The notes beneath the pieces are model-generated. The model saw only the letters and a program-made list of their open reading frames with translations. It was not told the DNA's origin and ran no database searches. Of a DNA stretch of 44,416 nucleotides, positions 25,733-31,395 are shown in pieces. The stretch comes from Mesobacillus selenatarsenatis SF-1 (lineage in GTDB: Bacteria; Bacillota; Bacilli; Bacillales; Cytobacillaceae), in NCBI RefSeq assembly GCF_000813125.1, contig NZ_BASE01000060.1:1-44416 (forward strand), read 5' to 3'. Position 1 is the stretch's first letter, and each line of letters starts with the position of its first letter. The position numbers were made by a program, and so were the translations under genes.

Positions 25733-26444
25733 GCTGGACACCTCCGTATGCTAAAAATGCTTCCTCGACGCTGGCAGAACCAGTCTTTTCCTTCAATTCT
25801 GCAGGAGTGCCGACAGCGATCAAAACACCATCGCGAATCAGTCCCAATCTGTCGCATTTTTCCGCTTCATCCATGACATGTGTTGTTACGATCAGTGTTT
25901 TTCCCTGTGTTTTCAAATCATAAAAACCCGACCAGATGCTTTGGCGCAGAACGGGATCGATGCCGACAGTCGGTTCATCGAGAATCAACAGCTCTGGTTC
26001 ATGCAGTAGTGCTGAAGCAAGCGATAGACGACGTTTCATACCGCCAGAATAATTGGTTACCAGTTTGTTAAGATGTTCAGATAAGTCGACAAGCTGCATA
26101 ACTTCTAAAATACGTTTTTTTCGATGCGTGCCCTTAAGACCGAACAAGGAGGCAAAGAATTCAAGATTTTCTTTAGCGGATAATTCGGTATAGAGTGCGT
26201 CCGATTGAGCCATGTAGCCAATCCTTTCAATAAGTTTTAAGGAAGGCATCATTTCGCCGAAAAGATAATTTTCACCTTCGCTGGGCGTTTCCAGACCGAC
26301 TAGTTGCCGAACTAGAGTCGTTTTTCCTGCTCCAGAGGGTCCAAGCAACCCGAAAATTTCGCCGCTTTCAATTTCTAAGTTGATATTTTTTAAGACGTCT
26401 TGCTTACCATAGCGTTTACTTACATTTTTGATTGAAACAATCAC
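25722..26444 (-). CDS. ABC transporter ATPase
   Basis: A 240-residue ABC ATPase: Walker A GPSGAGKTTL (residues 34-43), signature NYSGGMKRRLSLA, Walker B LLILDEPTVGIDP and a switch histidine in VTTHVMDEAE. The start is GTG 26444, with AAGGATGGTG 8 nt upstream. It is the first gene of the ATPase-permease-TetR operon and sits just downstream of two palindromic operators. Confidence 0.92.
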   Translation of the reverse strand: MIVSIKNVSKRYGKQDVLKNINLEIESGEIFGLLGPSGAGKTTLVRQLVGLETPSEGENYLFGEMMPSLKLIERIGYMAQSDALYTELSAKENLEFFASLFGLKGTHRKKRILEVMQLVDLSEHLNKLVTNYSGGMKRRLSLASALLHEPELLILDEPTVGIDPVLRQSIWSGFYDLKTQGKTLIVTTHVMDEAEKCDRLGLIRDGVLIAVGTPAELKEKTGSASVEEAFLAYGGVQHEN

Positions 26445-26469
26445 GGGATCTTCACCATCCTTTTTAAAA

Positions 26470-26485
26470 GTGAGTAATCACTCAC
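26470..26485. promoter_or_regulatory. TetR-type operator, proximal copy
   Basis: GTGAGTAATCACTCAC, with 6-bp inverted arms around AATC. It is identical to the distal copy 49 bp away. It lies between the inferred promoter and the GTG start of the ABC ATPase. Confidence 0.75.
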
Positions 26486-26512
26486 TAATAGGATAACTGA
26501 TAAACTTCGCTT

Positions 26513-26541
26513 TGTATAGTGAGTAATCACTCACAAATTAA
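26513..26541 (-). promoter_or_regulatory. ABC operon promoter with distal operator in its spacer
   Basis: Second copy of GTGAGTAATCACTCAC at 26519-26534. Reading toward the operon, TTAATT (-35-like), 17 nt, TATACA (-10) can be drawn so that the operator fills the spacer; a bound regulator would block polymerase. Confidence 0.65.
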
Positions 26542-26643
26542 TTTAAAATACGACATTGTCACGTAAATGCCTATTTCGATGTTTATGTGCTATCATACGA
26601 GGTAGAGATAACTGAAAATTTTTAAAATGGGGGAAGTGATCTC

Positions 26644-26979
26644 TTGTTTTTTAAAAAGAAGCGTATGGTGCTGTTTCTTGTTCCGGTTCTGCTGATAGTT
26701 GGCCTGTATTTCTATGACGCGAATTTAGATGTATACATAAATAAAACAGACGGAGTAATTGTCCATAAAGACAAAGAGTTTCACCGAGGCTATGAGACCT
26801 ATCAAAAATATTATGTGAATGGCGAGAAAACCTTTGAAATAGACCGCTTGATTGGCAAGACTGAAAACAGCAAATTCCTTGGGTTCAAAGAATCTGTATG
26901 GAAGATCAAAGGAGAGCCGGAGGACAAGGTTGTGTTTGTAAAAGGCTTGATGATTGAGGGAGTTTATGAACGCAAATAA
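26644..26979 (+). CDS. small membrane-anchored protein of unknown function
   Basis: A 111-residue protein with a basic N-terminus (FFKKKR) and one hydrophobic anchor (residues 8-24), then an 85-residue extracytoplasmic domain rich in charged and aromatic residues (HRGYETYQKYYVNGEKTFEI). There is no lipobox. The start is TTG 26644, with GGGGGAAGTG upstream; an in-frame ATG seven codons in would shorten the basic leader. It is divergent from the ABC operon, so the operators could affect it too. No family was recognised. Confidence 0.65.
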   Translation: MFFKKKRMVLFLVPVLLIVGLYFYDANLDVYINKTDGVIVHKDKEFHRGYETYQKYYVNGEKTFEIDRLIGKTENSKFLGFKESVWKIKGEPEDKVVFVKGLMIEGVYERK

Positions 26980-26983
26980 AAAA

Positions 26984-27001
26984 TCCACCTAAAAAGGTGG
27001 A
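26984..27001. terminator. bidirectional terminator
   Basis: TCCACCT-AAAA-AGGTGGA, preceded by six As (a T-run on the minus strand). It ends bshB2 on the minus strand and may also serve the upstream plus-strand gene. Confidence 0.75.
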
Positions 27002-27006
27002 CTTCA

Positions 27007-27675
27007 TCATGAAAATTTATAGGTCCAGAAGCGTTCATTGTTAAGCCACGCCAGCGTTTTTGGATCCTTTTCCTTCAGTTTATCAGCCATTTCTTCAAGC
27101 ATCAGCTCCGTCTGGGAGCGGTGTGCACGGATTGCATCAAGCTTAATGTCCGCGACAGCACTTATATCATAAACGATATCCGGCTCGCCAATCTCTTCGA
27201 CACAGTTTCGTGAGAACGCTACACAATGAAGCTTCGGCCTGTCTGCTGCAGGGATTTTTTCGACTGCGCGCACCACTGCAGCTCCTGTTGCCTCATGGTC
27301 CGGGTGGACGGAATAACCTGGGTAGAAGGTGATCACGAGTGACGGATTCAATTCTGTGATTAATGATGACATGAGATTGGTCAGCATGTTCTCATCCTCG
27401 AACTCAACCGTCTTGTCACGGAACCCAAGCATGCGCAAATCATTGATTCCCATCGCGCGTGCGGCGTCCTTTAATTCCTTTTTACGTATAGCAGGGAGGG
27501 TTTCCCGGTTTGCGAACGGGGGGTTCCCCATATTCCGTCCCATCTGTCCAAGTGTCAAACAGGCGTATGTGACAGGCGTTCCCAAGTTAACATGGGAGGC
27601 GATTGTTCCGGAAACACCGAATGCCTCATCATCAGGATGAGGGAAAACGACAAGTACATGCCTTTCTTTTTCCAT
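27007..27675 (-). CDS. bshB2: bacillithiol biosynthesis deacetylase BshB2
   Basis: A 222-residue zinc-dependent LmbE/PIG-L-family N-deacetylase that converts GlcNAc-malate to GlcN-malate in bacillithiol synthesis. The zinc motif PHPDDEAFG spans residues 12-20 (H13, D16), and the second histidine motif is HPDHEATG. Length matches B. subtilis YojG (221). ATG 27675 is preceded by AAAGGAG; a start ten codons upstream is less likely. It follows yojF after 35 bases, the usual pairing. Confidence 0.92.
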   Translation of the reverse strand: MEKERHVLVVFPHPDDEAFGVSGTIASHVNLGTPVTYACLTLGQMGRNMGNPPFANRETLPAIRKKELKDAARAMGINDLRMLGFRDKTVEFEDENMLTNLMSSLITELNPSLVITFYPGYSVHPDHEATGAAVVRAVEKIPAADRPKLHCVAFSRNCVEEIGEPDIVYDISAVADIKLDAIRAHRSQTELMLEEMADKLKEKDPKTLAWLNNERFWTYKFS

Positions 27676-27710
27676 CGTAAAATCTCTCCTTTCAGCCAAG
27701 TCCAAATAAC

Positions 27711-28058
27711 TTATTCGAACGGTGTTTCGCTTATTTCAAGGGCGACGGCAAGCTTTCCGTTAAAATCATGGCCGGCAAGCAGCAGTCTTCCTTTATCATC
27801 AATTTCGAAATGTGTGATTCCCTCAGCGTACACCCAGCCAAAAGGTATCTTCAAACCTGTCCGATATGGACCTTCACCAGTAATCTTCGCACGTTCATAA
27901 GTTACCTTCGCATTGCGGATATACGCACCTGATGAGAAGAATGACTCGTTGTTGTGGGAAGCGTACGCTCCATTTGTTGTTTCTAAATGGACATAGACTT
28001 CTTTATCTTTAAAACGGTCCAGGGCTTCCTGGACTTCTGATAATATCACCGGATCCAT
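27711..28058 (-). CDS. yojF: YojF family protein (DUF1806)
   Basis: A 115-residue small cytosolic protein matching B. subtilis YojF, which always accompanies bshB2. Conserved stretches include KEVYVHLETTNGAYA, SSGAYIRNAKVTYERAKI and FGWVYAEGITHFEID. There are no membrane segments. GGAGGAA precedes ATG 28058. Its function is unknown; its operon partner suggests a link with bacillithiol synthesis. Confidence 0.9.
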   Translation of the reverse strand: MDPVILSEVQEALDRFKDKEVYVHLETTNGAYASHNNESFFSSGAYIRNAKVTYERAKITGEGPYRTGLKIPFGWVYAEGITHFEIDDKGRLLLAGHDFNGKLAVALEISETPFE

Positions 28059-28208
28059 CTTTGTTCCTCCTTCCCGGGCTTAGAAGTTTTTCAGTTTATA
28101 TTAGCCGAATCAACAGCCTTCTATGTTAAAAATTCATTAATATCTATATTACTAAAAAAACCTTCTGAAAGCGAAATGTACGCTTGAAAAGAATTTACTA
28201 AGGCTCTT

Positions 28209-28244
28209 TTGGCCTACCTTTTCAAAGGGGAAAAGGTAGGCCAA
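28209..28244. other. perfect 14-bp hairpin without U-tract
   Basis: TTGGCCTACCTTTT and AAAAGGTAGGCCAA are separated by 8 nt. No T-run follows on either strand. It lies in the divergent region between yojF and the yndM-like gene, about 99 bases before the latter, so an operator or 5'-UTR structure is more likely than a terminator. Confidence 0.6.
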
Positions 28245-28342
28245 TTATAGGGGAATTCCAAAAAGGAGCATCGTAGCTGATTTTACATAAAGTGTTTAAT
28301 CAGGAAAGACAATGGAAATATTGAGGAGAAAGGAGGGAGCCT

Positions 28343-28699
28343 ATGAAACACGTAAAGGCTTTATTAATTAAAGGCATCATGACATTTGCTGTTCTTCTTC
28401 TATTAATGGGTAGTTTTGCAGGGATCGGTGATATTCTCGCCATTACGCTTGTTCTTGGAGCGATTTCCTATCTTGCCGGTGACTTGTTCATTCTCCCGAA
28501 AACAAGCAATCTTACCGCTTCACTATCTGATTTGGCCCTTTCATTTTTCGTGATATGGGGACTTGGATTGATGTTGTTTGAGCAGACGGATGGCATTATT
28601 TTTGCAGCTCTCTTTGCTTCAGTATTGATTGCTTCCGGGGAATGGTTCTTTCATAGTTATATGGCAGATCGGGTTCTTCGTATTAATCGGAAGATATAA
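28343..28699 (+). CDS. yndM: YndM-like membrane protein (DUF2512)
   Basis: A 118-residue protein with four closely spaced transmembrane segments (residues 10-27, 29-47, 58-78 and 84-105), matching the DUF2512/YndM family of spore-formers. AAAGGAGGGAG lies just before ATG 28343. Family members are often made in the forespore or mother cell, but no sporulation promoter was identified here. The function is unknown. Confidence 0.8.
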   Translation: MKHVKALLIKGIMTFAVLLLLMGSFAGIGDILAITLVLGAISYLAGDLFILPKTSNLTASLSDLALSFFVIWGLGLMLFEQTDGIIFAALFASVLIASGEWFFHSYMADRVLRINRKI

Positions 28700-28705
28700 T
28701 AGGAA

Positions 28706-28751
28706 AGTAGTAAAGCGCCAGCGCCCTAATCCTAACTAGCGCTGCACTACT
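28706..28751. other. interrupted inverted repeat after yndM-like gene
   Basis: AGTAGT-aa-AGCGC, 20 nt, GCGCT-gc-ACTACT. This two-part stem starts 6 bases after the stop codon. There is no T-run, so a 3' mRNA structure rather than a standard terminator. The remaining 80 bases before the array show nothing recognisable. Confidence 0.45.
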
Positions 28752-28834
28752 TGAAACTTGGCATGTATTTTAAAATGTAAATTTTCATGAAACAGTAAAT
28801 GATGATATAAGTGGAGGACATTGGCGGGCTCTAT

Positions 28835-29100
28835 CGGACAAACCCATGAGGAAATACAAGAAAAGTGTCCGTTAGAAGGGTTCTATCGGACAAACACATG
28901 AGAATTTTCATGAAAAGTATCCGTTAGAAGGGCTCTATCGGACAAACCCATGAGGAAATACAAGAAAAGTGTCCGTTAGAAGGGCTCTATCGGACAAACC
29001 CATGAGGAAATACAAGAAAAGTGTCCGTTAGAAGGACTCTATCGGCCAAACGCATGAGAATTTCCAGGGAAAGTGTCCAATAGAGAGACTCTATCAACAG
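28835..29100. repeat. 52-bp tandem repeat array (family C)
   Basis: CGGACA or a variant begins at 28835, 28887, 28939, 28991 and 29043, with a last degenerate unit at 29095; every spacing is 52. Each unit has CGGACA and TGTCCG arms 25 nt apart; alternatively TGTCCG pairs with the next unit's CGGACA across 15 nt. The array occupies the gap between convergent yndM and pdxK. Confidence 0.95.
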
Positions 29101-29101
29101 A

Positions 29102-29155
29102 AAAGAGACTGTCATAAGCTCAAAATGATGAGCTTAGCGACAGCCTCTTTTTGTT
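29102..29155. terminator. bidirectional terminator before pdxK end
   Basis: A long stem combines AAGAG/CTCTT, CTGTC/GACAG and TAAGCTC/GAGCTTA around an 8-nt loop, with small bulges, and is followed by TTTTTG. It serves pdxK on the minus strand and possibly readthrough from the plus strand. Confidence 0.8.
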
Positions 29156-29162
29156 TTGTTGT

Positions 29163-29987
29163 TTATTCTCCGCGGTTGCCGCCTGCGTACTTGTTGTATG
29201 CCAGGTGAGCGGTTGGACCTACGTATTCGTTTAGCCTAAAGCCGTGCTTGATGGCTTCGGTGATGAAGCCTTTAGCTACTTCCAATGCTTCAGGGACTGT
29301 TTTGCCTTTAGCAAGCTGTGCAGTGATCGCAGAAGCGAATGTGCAGCCTGCGCCGTGCGTAAAGCTTGTTTGGACTTTTTCTGATTCGAAAAGAGTGAAG
29401 TCTTTTCCATCATAAAGAAGGTCTACAGCCTTTTCGTGGTTCAGCTTGTTTCCGCCCTTGATCATGACGTTCTTTGCGCCTAGATCATGGATTTTCGCCG
29501 CTGCTTCCTTCATATCGTCGATTGTGCGGATTGGCCCTGTTTGTGCCAGCTGCCATGCTTCGAACAGATTCGGTGTGACGACTGTTGCTCTTGGCAGTAG
29601 CAATTCTCTCATGGCATCTGTGTTTTCAGGCATCAGGACCTCATCTTCCCCTTTACATACCATTACAGGGTCGATTACCACTCTGTCCAATTTATGCTCA
29701 TCAATTTTGCGTGCAGATAGCTCGATGATCTCAACCGTTCCGAGCATACCTGTCTTCATTGCATCTATTCCAACGGAAAGAATCGTTTCAAGCTGCTTTT
29801 CGACGAGCTCAACTGGCTGTGGGAATACTTCATGGTGCCAGTGATTTTTAGGGTCCATAGTCACGACCGTAGTCAGAGCAGTCATTCCATAAACGCCTAG
29901 CTCCTGAAAGGTTTTAAGGTCAGCCTGTATTCCAGCGCCGCCGCTTGTATCGGAACCTGCGATTGTTAACACCTTTTTCAAACTCAT
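29163..29987 (-). CDS. pdxK: pyridoxine / hydroxymethylpyrimidine kinase
   Basis: A 274-residue ribokinase-fold kinase closely resembling B. subtilis PdxK (formerly ThiD), which phosphorylates pyridoxal/pyridoxine and HMP for vitamin B6 salvage. Motifs are AGSDTSGGAGIQADLKTF at the N-terminus, VVIDPVMVCKGEDEVL, TVVTPNLFEA, and the catalytic anion-hole region THGAGCTFASA. Its cysteine in GAGC is the lid/catalytic residue in the B. subtilis enzyme type. GGAGGTAG precedes ATG 29987. It is monocistronic. Confidence 0.92.
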   Translation of the reverse strand: MSLKKVLTIAGSDTSGGAGIQADLKTFQELGVYGMTALTTVVTMDPKNHWHHEVFPQPVELVEKQLETILSVGIDAMKTGMLGTVEIIELSARKIDEHKLDRVVIDPVMVCKGEDEVLMPENTDAMRELLLPRATVVTPNLFEAWQLAQTGPIRTIDDMKEAAAKIHDLGAKNVMIKGGNKLNHEKAVDLLYDGKDFTLFESEKVQTSFTHGAGCTFASAITAQLAKGKTVPEALEVAKGFITEAIKHGFRLNEYVGPTAHLAYNKYAGGNRGE

Positions 29988-30228
29988 CTATACTACCTCC
30001 ATTTTAAGAATGGCGACTGCTTTATCAGCACAAAGCGTGTCACCTTCATCACTTTCTTATGATTATACCAATTCTATAGATTTAGACAAAGAATTGATTT
30101 GAAGGTTGCTTGTATGGATAATATTAACTTTTGACGATTTTGTGGCATTAGGGCATTGACGTGATGAAAGTTACTGAGGGAAAAAGTAAATTCATTTAGG
30201 ATGGGTATTGTGAAAATTGACCCACCAA

Positions 30229-30254
30229 AAGATTTTTCGTAAATGAAAAATCTT
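30229..30254. promoter_or_regulatory. AT-rich perfect hairpin/dyad upstream of fdhD
   Basis: AAGATTTTTC-gtaaat-GAAAAATCTT, a perfect 10-bp stem. No T-run follows, so a protein-binding site is as likely as a terminator. It lies in the 550-base divergent region between pdxK and fdhD, which also holds the TTGTAAC dyad and a possible short reading frame; I found no other gene in the region. Confidence 0.5.
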
Positions 30255-30299
30255 AATTTAAGAATTTGTTAAAGAAATAGACAATTTTCATCTATATTA

Positions 30300-30323
30300 T
30301 TGTAACAATTGAAGCGGTTACAA
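30300..30323. promoter_or_regulatory. candidate operator TTGTAAC-N10-GTTACAA
   Basis: A perfect 7-bp inverted repeat with 10-nt centre, 223-246 bases upstream of fdhD, next to AT-rich promoter-like sequence (TATATTATTG). The length and spacing suit a dimeric regulator. It does not match Fnr or Rex consensus well. Confidence 0.45.
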
Positions 30324-30477
30324 CCAGGGAATTTCCAGTACATTAAAGGCATAGGGGTATTATTACTTTTTGCATAGTGGAATGTTTTTTTAATATAAGG
30401 CTTATGATTTGAGCTGAATAAATAGTTTTATCAGCTTGCAAGATTAATAGCAGTCTTTCAATCCCATCGCACCACTG

Positions 30478-30540
30478 ATGGCCGGAAAGAAGTCGATAGT
30501 TGCAGCAGAGCCCGGAGATGAAGTACCAGATAAGGGGTGA
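30478..30540 (+). other. possible 20-codon leader reading frame before fdhD
   Basis: ATG 30478 opens a frame encoding 20 residues (MAGKKSIVAAEPGDEVPDKG) that ends with TGA six bases before fdhD's ATG. There is no obvious ribosome site. The end of the frame contains the GGGG ribosome site for fdhD. It could be chance, a leader peptide, or structured 5'-UTR. Confidence 0.25.
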
Positions 30541-30545
30541 AGAAC

Positions 30546-31340
30546 ATGATCAAGAAAGGCTGTCCTGAAGAATATCCAATCAGCCTGAAGCTGAATGGAT
30601 ATGAGATTGCGGTATTCCAGCTGACAAATCAGGATTTGGAAGACTGGGTATATGGCTACCTTTTTTCAGAAGGATTGATTGACGGGCCGGAGGATGTTGT
30701 CAGCGTCCAATTTAGCGAAAAGACCGGCACATTGAATGTAGCATTATGCAATTCCTTTGATCCTGAGCAGATGTTTTCAAAAAAGAAGCATTACACAGCC
30801 GGCTGCGGCCGGGGAGTGACTTTCTTTTCGATGACGGATGTTAAAAAGTTCAATAAAGTGAATTCCGATGAAACCTATTCGCTGACATATTTGTTGAAAA
30901 AACGCGCAGAATTCGCGCAGAATTCGCCGCTATACCTAGAAACAGGCGGCATGCATGGCGCGTGTATCATCCTTGAGGATGGCAGCATCGAGGTCAGGGA
31001 AGATATCGGCAGGCATAATGCTGTCGACAAGATAATCGGCCACGCGATTCGAAAGCGTTTACAGCCTGACCGACTGGTCCTTTTGACGACCGGCAGAGTT
31101 TCATATGAAATGCTGTCAAAAGCTGCGAAATTTGGTTTTGCCGTCATTGGCTCACGCACTGCGGCTACAAAGCAGGCTATCCAGCTAGCCCGATTCCTTA
31201 ACATTGAAGTCGTTGGCTACTTGCGCGGGAAAATGGCGACTGTTTATACATCTGCCAAAAGGATTAATGATGATTTAAACCCGCCGGCTGCATCTGAGGA
31301 TTTACTTGAAAGGGGGGAAGCCCAGCAAGTACTAAATTGA
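30546..31340 (+). CDS. fdhD: formate dehydrogenase accessory sulfurtransferase FdhD
   Basis: A 264-residue cytosolic sulfur carrier that passes sulfur from a cysteine desulfurase to the molybdenum cofactor of formate dehydrogenase. The active-site loop is YTAGCGRGVTFF. In E. coli the loop is CxxC; here only the first cysteine remains. Other conserved segments are ETGGMHGACI, DIGRHNAVDKIIG and TTGRVSYEM with SRTAAT. ATG 30546 is chosen (AAGGGG 9 nt upstream); GTG 30537 lies on the ribosome site. It begins the plus-strand FDH/Moco cluster, 55 bases before the alpha-subunit gene. Confidence 0.92.
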   Translation: MIKKGCPEEYPISLKLNGYEIAVFQLTNQDLEDWVYGYLFSEGLIDGPEDVVSVQFSEKTGTLNVALCNSFDPEQMFSKKKHYTAGCGRGVTFFSMTDVKKFNKVNSDETYSLTYLLKKRAEFAQNSPLYLETGGMHGACIILEDGSIEVREDIGRHNAVDKIIGHAIRKRLQPDRLVLLTTGRVSYEMLSKAAKFGFAVIGSRTAATKQAIQLARFLNIEVVGYLRGKMATVYTSAKRINDDLNPPAASEDLLERGEAQQVLN

Positions 31341-31395
31341 CACCACTTGTGGGATTAGGGATGTTCTAAGCAACTATTGGGAAGGAGAGAGAGAG

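Noticed and set aside
30455-30540. tRNA-Sec or a Moco riboswitch
   Set aside because: No T-loop GTTC or acceptor pairing for a tRNA, and I could not match the riboswitch consensus; left as an unexplained leader.
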